Below are positions 1 to 13,494 of a stretch of 64,000 nt of DNA, one piece after another. Positions within the stretch are counted from its first letter, which is position 1; every line of letters starts with the position of its first letter. Made by a program: the position numbers and the translations under genes. The DNA is from Montifringilla adamsi (lineage: Eukaryota > Chordata > Aves > Passeriformes > Passeridae), in the NCBI GenBank assembly GCA_017590115.1, contig JAGGNK010012559.1, positions 3,827,236-3,891,235 on the forward strand, read 5' to 3'. The notes under the pieces were generated by a model. It saw nothing but the letters and a program-made list of their open reading frames with translations. It did no database searches and had not been told where the DNA came from.

Positions 1-672
1 TCTGCACTCATCGACTGCAGGGCCAGAAGGAACCATGACATGAATCAAATTTGACATTTCACCCAGCCTGGGCCAAGGAAACTCACCCAGAACCTTCTCC
101 ACCAGCCCCACAGTTCCTGACAGCAGCGTGGTGGCTGGGAAAGCATCTGTCAGCTCTGTGGCAACAAACGAGGCCATGGGCACAGCAATTAACACCCCAC
201 ACCCACAGTGTGGGGACACCCATGGCAGATCTGAGAGCGGATGCCAAATCCCCCTCTCCACTCACCTTTGTGGACACCTAAAGTACATTTGGGAATGTGC
301 CCTCGCTGGGTGCTGGGAATGAGCTGTTTGCACCCCATGGGGGTCACCTGATGGCCACACTGGTCACCCAGGCCAGAAGCAGAAGTGCCACCACCCAGCA
401 TCTCCTTGTTGAGGAAGGAGTCTCCTGCCACGTTACTCAGTGGGGTCCAAAGCGCCAGGATTGCACTGTGGAAATAATTCAAATTAGGCATGCGTGTAAT
501 TACCGATATTTTATCCAAACAGGAGGAGCTGGAACATCCCTGGGTATCTGGGGAATCATCTCACTAGATGCAAAGCAGGAAACGATGTGGTGGATGGGGG
601 ACAGGCTTATGCAGACCCTGCCCAGGGCTGCCTGGTGGGACAAGGGGACAATAAATGTCCTGAGGGCATGCC

Positions 673-723
673 ACCAGTGTGGACATCCCACCAGTGTGGA
701 CATCCCACCTGTGTGGACATCCC
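673..723. repeat. 17-bp tandem repeat, three copies
   Basis: The unit ACCAGTGTGGACATCCC occurs at 673, 690 and 707 (the third copy reads ACCTGTG). It is a short local duplication with no apparent function. Confidence 0.9.
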
Positions 724-1115
724 AGCCAAGCTCCTCCTCTGCCGCCCCTTCCATGATATATCATGGTGGGACAACCATCCAGACAGCAGATATCCATCTC
801 CAAGCATCCTAAGTGCTTGGAATGGCAAGCTCTTGTCCCATCCTGCTCATCTCCCAGCTCTTCCCAAGCCCTGTCAGAGGAGGCTCCATCCCTGCTGGTG
901 CTGCCACACCAGAGCCTGCACCTTCCTTGTGGTGGAGGACAAGGCTGTGGCAGCTCCCAGCTGTGGGACCTGGCAGAGGGAGAAGTTGTGTCCAGTGATC
1001 TCTAGGGACAGGGAGCCAGCAGGAGAGGTGTGGATTGAAACCAGCCAAGTTTCTCCAGGCCAGCCCTGCTCTGGTTCAGCTCTGAGCAAGTTTTCCATGC
1101 CCTGGGTTTAAGTTT

Positions 1116-1116
<1 letters not shown>

Positions 1117-1194
<78 letters not shown>

Positions 1195-1294
1195 NNNNNN
1201 NNNNNNNNCTTTTTTTTTGGTTTTTTTTGTTTTTTTTTTGTTTTTTTTTTTTTTTTTTTTTTTTTGTTTGTTTGTTTGTTTTTTTTGTTTTTTT
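1117..1294. repeat. long poly-T / T-rich tract containing an assembly gap
   Basis: An uninterrupted run of about 78 T (1117-1194) is followed by 14 N (1195-1208) and a T-rich stretch with scattered G to about 1297. The N run marks a gap at the homopolymer, so the true tract length is unknown and sequence may be missing. The protein-like frames across it are only poly-Phe or poly-Lys artefacts. Confidence 0.95.
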
Positions 1295-2014
1295 TTTGGC
1301 TTGGAACAAGCCCAATGCGCCAAGTTTTGCATGATTTTCTGCCTCCAGCTCCAGACTTTCCAGAAACTCAACCTCTAGGCTTGTGCCAGACGCCTGCTGC
1401 TGGCTCCTGGTGCTGCCAAAACTGCCCTGGAGGCTGCTCAGGAGTCGCCAGCTCAAAGGACAGGCACGAGCCTTACCCCGGGCTCGGCAGCAGCCCCGTG
1501 GCTCAGGGGACAAGATGGGGATGGAGCCCGGGGCAGGGGCTCATCCCACTGCTGCTGGGAGCGTGTCAGAGCAGGTTCCTGCAGTAAAGGTGAAATTTGC
1601 AGGGAACTCCTCTGAAATGAAAGCAGCCTCTGGAGCAACCTTTCCTCAGGAATTACCCTGCTGATTAATCTCTCCTGAAGTCACTGGTGATAAATGAAGC
1701 GATTAAGGGACTGACCTGCCTGTGGGGCTGGGGTTTTGTGGGGCTGGCAGGGAGGGATGCTCTCCCCCACCACCATTTGGGCTCTTTACAGGCCTGACAC
1801 TCTAAATCCGTATCACCAGAGCAGCCCCCAGTGGCTCTTGCAGTGGGGACTGTGCTGGGAGAAGGCCACCGGTGACCACCCAGGTGTGTCCCTGCTCAGA
1901 GGGGACTATGGAAATTGGGGAGAGGGTGTGGAGGCCAGAGTGACCCGGGGGCCGGGGCAGAGGGCCGGGGGTGCTGCTGCTCTCAGCTGCTTTTGGTGGT
2001 CCCCGCGTGTACCA

Positions 2015-2290
2015 GCGGCTAATACGTGTGAAAAGCAGATTTATTTTTGCCTACGTTTCATATTCTTCACGCTCCACGGCGGGAGACAAAGGATCAGCTC
2101 TTCAATGGAGTCCTAAGAATAAACCTTAAACCTCATCAAATCCAATCCGGCAATAAAAATTGCCCGAACAAAAGGCCAGGGACGGAGGGTGGTGGCGGGG
2201 CCGCTTCCACACGATAACAAGTTTTCACAAGACTGTTTATCCGCACAATTTGGAACGACACTTAAAATCTCTAATCCCAATAGGCATGAA
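2015..2290. promoter_or_regulatory. candidate conserved non-coding element
   Basis: This is an AT-rich block inside GC-rich surroundings, with dense TTTATT, AATAAA-like and TAATCC/ATAAAAATT cores typical of homeodomain-bound developmental enhancers. There is no frame or repeat signature. The call is inferred from composition alone. Confidence 0.25.
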
Positions 2291-3702
2291 AGTGCTTGTC
2301 CCAAGCAAGCAGGTGGATTGTCCCGGAGCGGCCGCGTTGCCAGCGCTGCTCGGTGGCCGCGGCGGTGCCCGTGGGGGTCACGGGGAATGTGCTGAGACGG
2401 GGCAGCTGCAGCCTGAATGCCTCTCTTCAACCTCAAAGCCTCGGCCCCTCTCCCCCGCACCCCTCTGCATCCCACCCCCTATTCAAGGCGGTTTTAAAAG
2501 GCAGCAAAATGGTTACAAGGTTTAAGGCAGAGGCGAGCAAAATGCCGCACAAAGGGAGGACAAAGGCGTGCGGCGGCCGGTCCCTAATCCAGCATTGCCC
2601 ATGGCAATGCAGCCCGGAGCGGGGCTGCGCGGATTAAACCCACTGCCAGCCCGGGGTTTAGCGGCAGGGCTGGGGGGTGCCGAGGGCTGTCCCCCCTTCC
2701 CGGACCACCAGAGCCCTCCGGGGCATCCGTCCCTCCAGGGGCCGGCGCAGGAGGTTCACCCTGTGCCTCATCCCAGGAGCAGCGCCAGGGCTGCTGTGGA
2801 TCCTGGAGGAGGTGGGATGTTGGGAGCGGATTGATGGTGGGCTCAGAAGAGATGCTGAGGGTGGAGCAAGAGTCTCCGTGTTCCCAGTGGCATCTCCAGC
2901 CCAAAGAAAGCCTTTATTCCTCCTGTCCTTAGACAAAATTCCAGAAAGTGTTCATAGCAAATGACAGCTCCTAAGTTGCCCAGCCTGAGGCCTTCCAAGG
3001 CTGTGCCATGAGTCACTGGACCAGCTGCTTTTCCTGAATGGCTGCTGCCTCCAAGCTCCCAGCTCAGCTCTGTGCCAGGAGCAGGTGCCCACATTCCCAA
3101 TGTAAGGATCTCTATGGGGGGAATGTCCCTTCTGAGACAGGGATGGGGTGAGCCACAAGCCCCCATATAAAACCAGCAGTCTTACAACCACCAGGACTGG
3201 TGACTGAGGATGCCCACACCTCTTTGTCCCACACACCCCAAATGCCTGGTGGCATCCAGGACAGTCTTGGCTCCTGGCACATGCTGCCCATCCTCAATTT
3301 ATGGAAAACTCCTTCCTCTGGGCCTGACATTCTCCCAGCACCCAGAAAAAGAGCTGTCTCCCCATAGCATAAATTTTCTCCTCTGTCTAAAGCTGGTCTT
3401 GAAATTAAGGCAATTATTTTCACAGTCTCTGCGTCATGAGCCCGAGCCTGGCTCAGCAGACGGCTGCTAATCCCTTTAGCACTCCAGAGCTATCACCCAG
3501 ACAGCAAAGGGGCTCGCCATCGACCCAAAGTGACATCCCTTTCACACGTGGGAGCGAGGAGAGGCGCAGGGCAGGGTCCTCTCTGGGGAGCAGGGGGGTG
3601 GGACCCCGCGGGTGTCGGGGACGTGTCACGGTGGCAGCGACAAGTCCCGGCAGCTCAGGGTGAGTGAGTGTCAGCGCAATGCCACCGAGCTGTGCCTGCG
3701 GG

Positions 3703-3764
3703 TGACAATGGTGGCACCCCTGATTGGCACTCCTGACAATGGTGGCACCCCTGATTGGCACCCC
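3703..3764. repeat. 31-bp tandem duplication, two copies
   Basis: The unit starting TGACAATGGTGGCACCCCTG occurs at 3703 and again at 3734, with one visible difference near the end. It appears to be a simple recent local duplication. Confidence 0.85.
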
Positions 3765-4489
3765 TGCCCTGCTTCCCACCCCCACCATGCCCAGGCTGCT
3801 GTTGGGGCACGGCCTGGCTGAGGGGAGAATTGCTGGGATCAGGGTTGGGAGATGCCCTGGGTGCTCCTGAGGTGGGTGGGATGTCCCGCGGGTGGCTGGG
3901 ACACCCCAGGGGAAGGACATTAGAGGACAGGTGAGGGGTGTGCTGCATCTCCTGCCCCAGGGCTCAGGAGTGCTGCAGTCCTTGCTGGATGCTCTGAGGC
4001 TCCTGCTCACTGCAAAGAGGCTTTTAATTACTGTCAGTGCCCGAGTCCTGCAGCAAACTGCTCTTTCCTCTCCCCAAAGATGGGTCAGGGGCAGGGCAGG
4101 GCTTTGGGCCATTTTCAGGCACAGATTTGTGATCCAAAGTGAAGAAGTCCCAGGAGTACAACATGCACAGTGCAGCTGGTTTTTAACCAACAGGGCACAG
4201 GGGCAGCGACTCAATCCCTGCCCAGAGCTGCCCAAGGCATTTCTGGTAAGGAAATCCTCAGAGAGAAAATCTCTTCTCTCCACAATTATGGCCACTGGAG
4301 CTGTGTTTGGACACACTCAGTCGGCACAAGGCCACCCTTTCCTTCCTTAAGCAATCTGCCTTTAGAACATCTATGAAACCACAGCAAAAGCAACTCCCTA
4401 TTTGGCCAGGTCGAGTATTTTTTCCTCCCCAAGATCCTGGCAAAAAGGAGGCACTTGAATAAAGTTGAAAAAAATAAACACAAGACAGT

Positions 4490-4850
4490 GAGGTTGTGCT
4501 TTAAATTAGCATTAATTTACAAAGCCCAGACAGACCCGCTAAGCAAATTGTGCCCATTAATGTATTAACAACAGATTTTCCCTACTGCTCCTTTGGGTCC
4601 AGAGCCTGAACAGGGGCTGGTGATTAAGGCTTTTTTAATTCTAAGAGCCTCAATGACCGAGCTGGACCCGCGTGTGCCCACGGCTGGGAGGGTGTCAGGG
4701 TGACCTCAATAAAGTAGGTGACCACGGCACCTCTAATCCCCTCTTTTAATTGATTACTCTCACCCAGCCCCCGAGGCCATGAGAATGGGGGACCCACCCT
4801 CTATAGATTAGCACCCTTTAGTTTACAGATCAGCCACTTTTTCAGTCCTT
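4490..4850. promoter_or_regulatory. candidate conserved non-coding element
   Basis: AT-rich block with repeated homeodomain-type cores (AAATTAGCATTAATTT near 4503, CCCATTAATGTATTAAC near 4553, TTTTAATTGATTA near 4744) between GC-rich flanks. No coding potential is visible. The call rests on motif density only. Confidence 0.25.
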
Positions 4851-6184
4851 TGCCCTGCAGCAATGCATGAAAATAACACTAATCTCATTAAGGACAGAAG
4901 GGAGCCCTTCAAAGTTTATTAATAATGGGAGCAGACAGGGAGAGAGTCAGGCTCTGGGTCAGATTTCAAAGCCGGGGAAGTGGCAGGAGCTTTCCAAGGG
5001 CCTGGTTTTGCCAGGGAGGAGGGTTTTGCCGTATTTCCAGCCGGGTGTGGAGGTGCTGGTGGTGGCTCTGAGGAGCACTGGGGCTGCTGAGCACCTGGGA
5101 CCCCCCAGGTATGGCTGGGAAGGGATGGGCAGTGCCCACCACTGGTTTGGCTGATGGGAGCTGCTCCAAGCTCTGCTCCACTGCACAGGACTGTCTTCCC
5201 TACAGCCCCCAGCAGAAGAACTTCTTAAATGATGGCAAGATCTCATCGCCTTGAAAGAGAGCCTGGCAAACAAGCTTTAAGCACCAGAATGCAAAGGTTG
5301 ACATTAAAAAGGAAAATCATATTTTCAAGGCCAAAGCAGCATCCTAGCCATGGTGCTGGTGAGAGCTGATGGCTGCGGGGTTGTGACCCTGCAGTAGGGC
5401 ACAGGCTGGCCATTTCTACTGTCTGGGGGAAGCGTGTCTTGAAGGGCCACTGGCACCTGGAGCTGGGCTTGTTTCACCTTCCTCTTCCTCACTATGGGAT
5501 GAGAGAAAAAACACATTTCAGCTCAGAGGTCTGGGGCTCCATAAATGCCATGAGCAGGCTGTCAGAGGTTATGAGAGATCGCCCAATTTCTCCCAAGCTG
5601 CCTGAATCCCTCAGGAAAGTGCATGAATTTTTAAAGCACACTCCATGTGCAGTGTCCCCAGCACTTTTGGGGATGAACCTTGATTTACTCCCTGGCTTCA
5701 AGCAGGAGGTGATAGCACAAAAGCTTTGGCAGAAGTGGCACCTCGGTGCTGCCACAGCTGAACTCCACCTCTGTGATTTCCCAAGCATCCTGAGGGATTG
5801 GGGTATTGGGACCATTGACCCCTCCTGTGGAATGCTGAAAATCCCAGAGGATCTGCAGAGCCCCAGGGAGACACCTCACCTGTGAGAGGGCTGAACCCTG
5901 AGCAGCACATCCCTCCCAACACACGTGGGGATCCCATGGCTCAGGAGTTTGGAATGAAACCAAACTGGCATCCTTTCTTCACCTGGAAGTGAGGAGAGAA
6001 GCAGCTCATGGACCACATGTCAGGAGCTGCCCCAAATCCATGGGGTTAAACCACCAACACCCCAAGAGGGCTGGATTTTGGGATGGGTGTCTGGGCTGTA
6101 ACACCAAGGGTTTAAGGGGGGCTCGGCAAAAGGATGAGCCAGATCAAGAGGAGGGAGGGTCCCAGGCTGCAATCCCTCCAGGCC

Positions 6185-6400
6185 TAACCTAATCACCATC
6201 GCTCTGCATTATTACCCTGCCTAACGTGGCATGCTTTTAAATAAAATATGCAAAGATTTCTCAAATTATTTCCCCGGGGCAAGTGCGTTTTCTATCTTTG
6301 CTCGTGCATGTTAATCTGAAAAATGCAAATTCCACACACACCCCCATCTGTTGGGGCTCGGCCATTTATTAACTTCTTTTTTTTTTTTTTTAATGCAAAT
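6185..6400. promoter_or_regulatory. candidate enhancer with POU octamer motifs
   Basis: Two perfect octamer sites ATGCAAAT (6323-6330 and 6393-6400) and one near match ATGCAAAG (6248-6255) sit within 153 bases. They lie in an AT-rich block that also has GCATGTTAATCT and AACGTGGCATGC. Octamers are the binding sites of POU-family factors. Clustering beside long T runs could be partly chance, so the regulatory role is inferred. Confidence 0.35.
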
Positions 6401-6432
6401 TTTTTTTTTTTTTTTTATATATATATATATAT
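6377..6432. repeat. T-tracts and (TA)n microsatellite
   Basis: Two T runs of 14 and about 18 bases surround an octamer and run into an (AT)n dinucleotide repeat ending near 6432. It is low-complexity DNA likely to vary in length. Confidence 0.9.
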
Positions 6433-9423
6433 GAAAAAGCAATGAGTTTTGTTATCTCTGCCCCTATTTTATTTCATTTAGAGAAAACGGGTTTTAATGG
6501 GTAAAAAAAATTAATGATAATAAAAAAATGGCCCTGAGGTGCTGAGAATTACAACTCACTCAGCACTGGAGTTTTAATTGGAGATTGGTGTTGGGTAGGA
6601 TTAGGGCAGCTAGAAGGCTGGGCCTGTTTTAAGAAGAAGTGCTGATGTTCAGGGGACAAGATTTGCTTATTTATTTATCCAGGATGACTTTGATATTCAG
6701 GCCTGAGCCAACAGCACATCTTGAGAGAGTGACAGCTTCCCTGTGGTAGCCTGGACTTCGGTGGCACTTCCCCAGGCTGCAGGGCTGTCCCTGTGCCCAT
6801 CCTCTCCTGCCAGGGGTGACAGTCCCAGACTCCCCAGAGCAGCACGTGGGCAATGCCTCATCTCTGTTGTTAGGGCTCCTTTGCAAAATCATTAAAAATA
6901 TCAAGAAAAAAAGAAACAACAGACAAAAACAACAGGGGAAAGGAGGACCCCAGTGCCGTGTTTTCCCTGACAAGAACCCGATGTGACAGAGCTCGGCGTG
7001 CTGAGCATAATTGGCAGCCTCTGCCCAGGAGAGGCCCATGGACAAACTTGCTCCAGGACGTGAGGATGCCCCGTCCCTGAGTCCCCAAGGGTCCCCACGG
7101 CGGGGGGTGAATGGGGACCGCGCTCCGGCACGGCCGCCGTGGGGAACATCAGCCTTCACCTGAGTAATGAGACAAAACCCAGGGAAAATACACATGAAAA
7201 GGAAGGGAAAGAGAAACTCTTAGGAAATAAGATCAAAGTCCTGCCTTCAAAAACGTTGTCCTGCAGCTACGAAGAAACCCAGATCGCCCTAATTGCGGCA
7301 GCCGCGCGCAGCGCTTGGCACAGTGCTGGAGTGGGGGACGGGCTGGGGGGGACCCAGAGGTCCCAGCACCCAGCTGCGAGGGGCAGGAACACAATGGGGA
7401 TATGCTGGCCTTGATGGTTTTATTTTTGGAGTACTCCTGTCCCTGATCCTGCAGGTCCATGTAGCTCAGCAGTGATGTCTGGATGAGAACCGTGGTGTGG
7501 CTCCTCATGTGAAGGAGCAGAGGGAAGCTGCAGGCTTGGGACAAACCACACATTGCACTTAATACAATTGTAATAAATAAAATTGTATTAATATTTATTA
7601 TACAAGCACAGTATTTTATTAATATTGTTCCCACTAGACATTTGAAAGAGAAACATTGGATAAACTGATGGCCAACTGCTTGGACACAGACTGCTGGTTT
7701 ATGCAGGGCAAATGGTTACAGAAAAGGAGCTGCACTGGAGAAGAAATGTCTCTCTTTTGGAAAACTGCAAAGAAACTCTGGAACTGAGGCTCTCCCAGAG
7801 CAACTTCTGGAAGATGCAATGGAGCAGAGTCATGGACTGTTGGGGGCCAAGGGATGCCCAGGTGTGCTGGGTGCTCTGGGCACGGGAGAGCTGCTGTCCT
7901 GGGCTGGCCCCTGCCAACCCCCATTTATTGCCATGTTCAGGGCACAGAGTGGCTCTGCAGGCAGACACTGCTGCCTTTCTGCGGGGCTGGTGCAGGGATG
8001 GATGAGCCAGCAGCTTTGCCTCCTCTCACCCGTTTTCAGCAGTTGCTCCCCATCCTTCTCTCCACCATGGTCCCACAGCACCCAGGTCCTGCAGCACCCG
8101 GGCAGCTGAGGGGACATGGGGGGCTGGGAGTCACAGCCCCCAACCCAGCCTGACCCCTGTAATGGGTGCAGAGCACCCGGGTCCCCACCACGATGCAGGG
8201 AAGCAGCTGGCTGGCCCTTTAAAGCCTTTTTTTCCCCCTCTCTTGTTAAAAGATGTCTGGGAGGGGAGCTGCCAATCTGAAAAATGATCCTTCCTTTTTT
8301 CCATTTTCTTCCTTCTCTCCTTCTAGCTCATGCTCATCTGTTCAGGTGAACCGCAGGCACATTCATTAAATCTCTGTCTTTGACACCTCAGCTGCTTTGG
8401 AGCCCTGGGCTTCTCTTTCTCTTTTCTTTCCATGTTTTTTTCCTGTTCCCCATCTCCGAGCCCGCCTGATCAGCACACTAAGGCAGCGAGAGCGAGCTGC
8501 AGAATCGTTAACGAAGCACAACTCTGCTGCTGAGGTGCTGAGTGGCCGGTTTTGGGGAGGGTGCTGGGAGCACCCACTGTCCCTGCTGGTGGACAGGGAG
8601 CACCAGGGCACTGTGAGGTGCCACTGCTGGCACTGGGGTGGCACAGAGGGACATGAGCATGGTGACAGCACAGCCTGCACCCAGCCACCGCCCCAGGGCT
8701 GCGGCCGGCAGCCAAGGGCTTGGCTCGCTTCACTGTCCTCAGTCTCACTAAATCCCCTGTTAGTCCATGCAGGAATGCCTTCCCTGCTCCCCAGCCCCCT
8801 GGATTCCCCAAATCTTCCCAGGGCTCACCCTCATGCACCCGTTCCTTGCCTGTCTCGTAAGTCCCATCCTGACAGGGAGGCACTGGTGGCTCATCTTGCC
8901 ACAGATTTGCTGCTTGGCCAAGAAGGACAGAGCCCTTCTCCAGCAGCTGCCTCTGGATCAGCTTCTGATGCTGAGTGGGGCTGGAGGAAAGAGATAACCC
9001 ACACAGCTGCCGCCAGGAAGGATTTGGCCTCGGCTGTGCTGGCCCCTGGCCGGGTAGCTGCTGACTGCTCCCAGCCCTGGAAGCCCCAGCACCGAGCAGT
9101 GAAGGGAGTGGGGGATGAGATGCTCTCCATGGCCTCTGCCCGTGGCATCAGGACAAAGGGGCAGGAGCAGAAAGGATCCCTTTGGTAGAGGCAGAGCCCT
9201 GGCAATGAAGAGGGCAGAAGGAAGAGGGCTGGACCCAGCACCTCAGGAAGGCACGTGTCCCAATCCCAGCTCTGTCTGGGATGCAGAGTGTGCACCCAGG
9301 GTAGGGCAGTGTGTCCTGCAGGAAGGGACAGCCTGGTGTGGAGAACAGGGCCGAGCAGTGAGTGGCTCCAGGAGGCTCAGCAGGACTGGGACTGTAAAGC
9401 TGCGAATTCCTGCAGAGTTTTGT

Positions 9424-9560
9424 TAGCGGGATCGGCGCACAGCCTGGTGCCCTGCTCCGAATTAATTATCCGCTGACACGATTTCGCTTCTTTCCCTTTG
9501 TGTTATTTTAATTAACAGAGATCTCCTCCAAGCAAGCCAGCTGTCATGTAAATTGTAAAA
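9424..9560. promoter_or_regulatory. candidate conserved non-coding element
   Basis: Short block mixing CpG-containing sequence with homeodomain cores (GAATTAATTATC near 9460, TTTTAATTAACAG near 9507). No frame or repeat match is visible. Inferred from motif content. Confidence 0.25.
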
Positions 9561-11029
9561 CTGTCAGCATGTACAGGAACTTAACAGGGACTGGAAGAAA
9601 GCCTTGCACAAAGGGATGTGCTACTTTCCCTTTTTGGTTTTCCTTCTCTTTTTTTTTAATCTGGCACATTTGTAAAGTTAAAAAAAAAGTGTGAAGACTA
9701 GGGTGGGGCAACAGATGGAGAAAGCCCAGCTTTTACTTGAGATCCATTTCTTGAGGCAGAGGTGCAAGACAGAGGTGTTCTTAAGTACTTTGAATCAGGA
9801 TTGTTTCCTTGTACATCCCTGTAGCCTGGGCATTCCTCCCAGTTCCCCTCCCCTCCATCCACAGAGGCTGCAGGTGGAATGAAATCTACCATAGGAAGGA
9901 GCCAGCACTAAGCTGGGCAAAAGGAGACATCCGTGGCTTTGATATAATTAATCTGGTCTCTGTCCACTGCAGATTTCACCACGTTCATCCTGAGCTTGAT
10001 GAATCCCTGTGTGCTGACAGGCAGCTGCAAGGCTGGCTCCAGCTCTACCCCTGCATCACCTAGGCTTGAGACTTTTAACTATGAGCTGAAATCAGCCAGT
10101 TCTTCCCAAGATCAGACTCTGCAAACAAGCAAAACCGTGTTAATGGGCCCCATATGTCTTTGGTTAAAAGCTGCTCCAGCAGCAAGAGCAGCAGATGCAG
10201 AACGGAGCCCGCGGAGCCGGAGGAACGGCGGGAGTTCATGCGAGGATACTCCGTGGACATCCCATCTCCCCTGAACGCCAGCAGAAGCCTGTGGTAACCC
10301 TGCAGCAATCAATTAATAAATGTTTAGGCAAGTCAATGAAGGTTAGAAAGGCCCCAGCTCCACGGGAAGCTCAGGGAGGACAGTGGGAAGTGGAGATGCT
10401 CTGGAGCAGTGGAAGGCAGCAGGACACCGAGGGTGAGATGTGCCAGGGCAGCCAGGGGTCCTGCTGGGACCTCACAAGGCTGTGGGACAGGAGGGATGCT
10501 CACCAAACCTGCAGAGGCACCCCCGTTTTTGTAAGAAATTATATGCTTTTCTCCCTACCTGATTTTTGAGAGAAGATCAACAGCCTGGAAAGGGCCTGGA
10601 TTTTCTACAGTGTGATTTTCAGTGCATGTCTCATCCTTACAATCTACAGACCTGGGCTATGTCTGGATGAGGACTGAGCTACTTAATTCCATTTCTTCCC
10701 TTCCTCACCACAAATGGCTTTTGTTGCCCTTTAAGAACAAAGCAAAAAGATTCCAAACCACATTCCGGTAAAGAAGGATGGATTTTCTTTCCCAGCAGCA
10801 GCCAGGGATGACAGCCTGGAGACAGCTGAGCAAGCTACAGCATCGCAGCCCAAATGCTGAGCTTATCCAACAAGCACAGCCGGGCTGTAGGGCTCCAGCC
10901 TGAGCTGAGGGTTCCACAGTGAGGCCAGGGGCTGGGATATGCCAGTCGCATATGGAGGTTCCCTCTCAGCCCTGTTTGCAAGCCAGGCATGCTGCTTGTC
11001 CACTGAAACAAATGACCTTGAGCAGCGCT

Positions 11030-11210
11030 GCGGGTCAATAAAATAATTTGCTAACTGATCCATCTTCTGTGGCAAACAGATGAATCAACTGCAGCTCCCT
11101 GGGCTGTTTTATGTACGGATGGGAGAGCCGTGAAGTTAAAATAACGTGTGTGGCCACATCCATCTCCGTGCAACGAAAGGATGGCTCCAAGTGAATAAAG
11201 TTGTGTATTT
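11030..11210. promoter_or_regulatory. candidate conserved non-coding element
   Basis: AT-rich island with AATAAAATAATTTGC (11038), TTTTATGTACGG and AAAATAACGTGTG-type cores in otherwise GC-rich DNA. Non-coding by inspection. Function is inferred only. Confidence 0.2.
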
Positions 11211-12673
11211 GTAGATGGGGAAAAACCATCTCTGCATGTCCTGACACTTGACTTGGTGAGGTGGGTGCTGTTCCCCAGAGCAATGTGGCCCAGGCCATAT
11301 TCTCCCTTAGTGGGGCATTGTGTCCCCTTGCTCCTGCTTTCCACACATCTCCTCCAGCGGCTCTGTGCCCTGGTGTGTTCATGATGGCCCCTCCTGGGCT
11401 TCAGCTCCCAGACCACCCTCAGCAGCCATCCTGTTCTTGCTGCCACCTCATTTCTCCACAAGGAATGGCGAAGACTCCAGTTCCAACCACAAAAGGGGCT
11501 CACAGCCGGGAGCTGGAGTACAGTGGGAGGCACACTTGGTTTTTACCAATCTCCAATGCAGAAAAGCATTAAAAGCAATTAAGAAATGACCATTTCCACC
11601 CTGGCAACACAACCTGCAGCAGCATTGGCAGAGGGTGGGCAGGAGCTGGAGCCACTGGGGCTGGTGCACATGGCTGGGCTGCATCTGTCAGAGGGAGCAG
11701 CAAACCAGGGCATTCAGAGGGAGCAGAAAGGCCCCGAGGCAGCCTGTGCTCACTGAGCCCCTAATCACAGCGAGGTGATTAATGCCCTTCTGCTGCCGTG
11801 CGCCGCTGCTCCGTTCCGTGCTCCCCTCGCTCGGCCCGGCTGCCTCGGCAGGTCCCACACCGGCGGGCACCAGGCACTTGGCTCTGCAGGGATGGAGCTC
11901 AGTTCTCCCGCAGCTGAAAGCAGGGATGGAGCTGGCAGTGGTGGAAAAGGCAGGGCAGAGCAAAACCAAGGGTTCATCTTTGGCCATGACAGTCTGTGAA
12001 TTAATGTCTGTTCTCGGGAGAGGGTTTTTATCACCTTTTCTCCCAGAGCTTCACAGCACTGTGTCCATCAAGGGCCAGCATATTTCAGGAATCCCAGGGC
12101 TGAGACTCAGACCTGGTTCCTGCCTCATGCAGCCTCGGACAGGCTGGAACTGGCTCATATCCACCTCTTTGTAGATCAGTCTGCTGAGTGCTTTGCTGTT
12201 GGTTTTAGGCCGGTGCAATGAAAGCAGAGTCTCGCAGCAGGAGACAGCCCAGATTTCAGCTCAGGGCCTCCCCAGGGAGTGGCATCCCAGGTTTCAGTGC
12301 TGAGGCAGAGGGTGCTGGGATTAAAAATTCCCTGTGCCCTGCTGCTCCAAATGCTTATTTTCCAAATTCTTTCTTAAAATTTATAGTAAAAACACAATTT
12401 TGTAGGAGGTTCCTGCAGTCCTTGCAAGCAGGAGGAGGCTACTGATGAGTTCCTCATGCCAGACACAAGCCTGGTGCCCAAACTCCTCCTCTGACAGCTG
12501 GAGCACAGAGCTGGAAGCAGAAAGGGGGAGTCCTGGAGCCCAGCACTTGCTGATCTCAACACTGCATTCTGCTGCAGGATGGGGGATGCAGGTGGAATGT
12601 TTCCCCATCTACTGTCCCATAGTGGGGTGGGTTACCTGCCCATGCTCCTCTGGCTTCTCCCCACAGATTAACA

Positions 12674-12753
12674 GGGTTAGGCACAGCTCAGCCAGGTTAG
12701 GCACAGTTCAGTCAGGTTACGCACAGTTCAGCCAGGTTAGGAACAGCTCAGCA
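12674..12753. repeat. 20-bp tandem repeat, four copies
   Basis: Units beginning AGGTTAGGCACAG start at 12674, 12694, 12714 and 12734 with a few substitutions between copies. It is a short minisatellite. Confidence 0.9.
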
Positions 12754-13494
12754 GCAGCAAATGTCAGTGAGCAGGAACAAGCGGCCGTGCTCATTCCCAG
12801 GAGGAGAGAGGTCACGGTTTGCCTGTCCCAGAGGTTAACAAACCCTGCACAGCCACCCTAAGGGCACAGGAGCTGCTATAGCTGAACAGCAGAGATAAAA
12901 GAGCTGCTCAGAAGAGTCAGAAAAATGGGGTCCCTTCCACAGAGCTACAGGAAACACCTCATGCCCCAGCAGCGTCACACCGTGCTCCTCTTCCTTGGCC
13001 ACGTACCGGGCAAAGCTCTCTGTGCACCGGGATCGCTGCAGGGCACTTCCTGCGAGCCATTAAAGCACGTTGGGTAATTAATACCTTCCATGCATGAGGA
13101 AAAATGAAAGGCAGGTGGGAGGAGGAGGGGAGCAGGGAGGAGGCAACTCCATTTTGAAGGCTGTCGGGGTGGTTTTCCCTTGGTGAGCTGTTATAATTTG
13201 GAGGCTCCTGCACGCTGCAGTGTTCACACGTCTCAGACATTATTCACAGCCTGGTTCCAGCCAGCATCACGATGCTGTCAGACTATGCAGGATCCATGCT
13301 GCCTGCTGGAGCAGCTCTCTTCCTCCTCATCCCTTAGGACCACTGTAGGATGAGCTGAGGCTGCCCCACACTCCAGGCTCATCACCTAGCCAGCTTCTCC
13401 AAACCCCCTCCATAGCTGAGAGTTACAGGAAAGGCCCCTTGGTGCTAAAGAAAGCTCCATTTCAGCACCTTAAATACAGTTTCTTAACAAACAA

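Noticed and set aside
1076..1587. Open frames with long poly-Lys or poly-Phe on both strands
   Set aside because: They only translate the poly-T tract and the N gap.
3453..4316. 287-codon minus-strand open frame
   Set aside because: Low-complexity, Ser/Pro-rich composition with duplicated peptides from a 31-bp DNA duplication. No recognisable protein.
8397..9188. 263-codon plus-strand open frame
   Set aside because: No family, domain or codon-bias signal. GC-rich non-coding DNA readily gives such frames.
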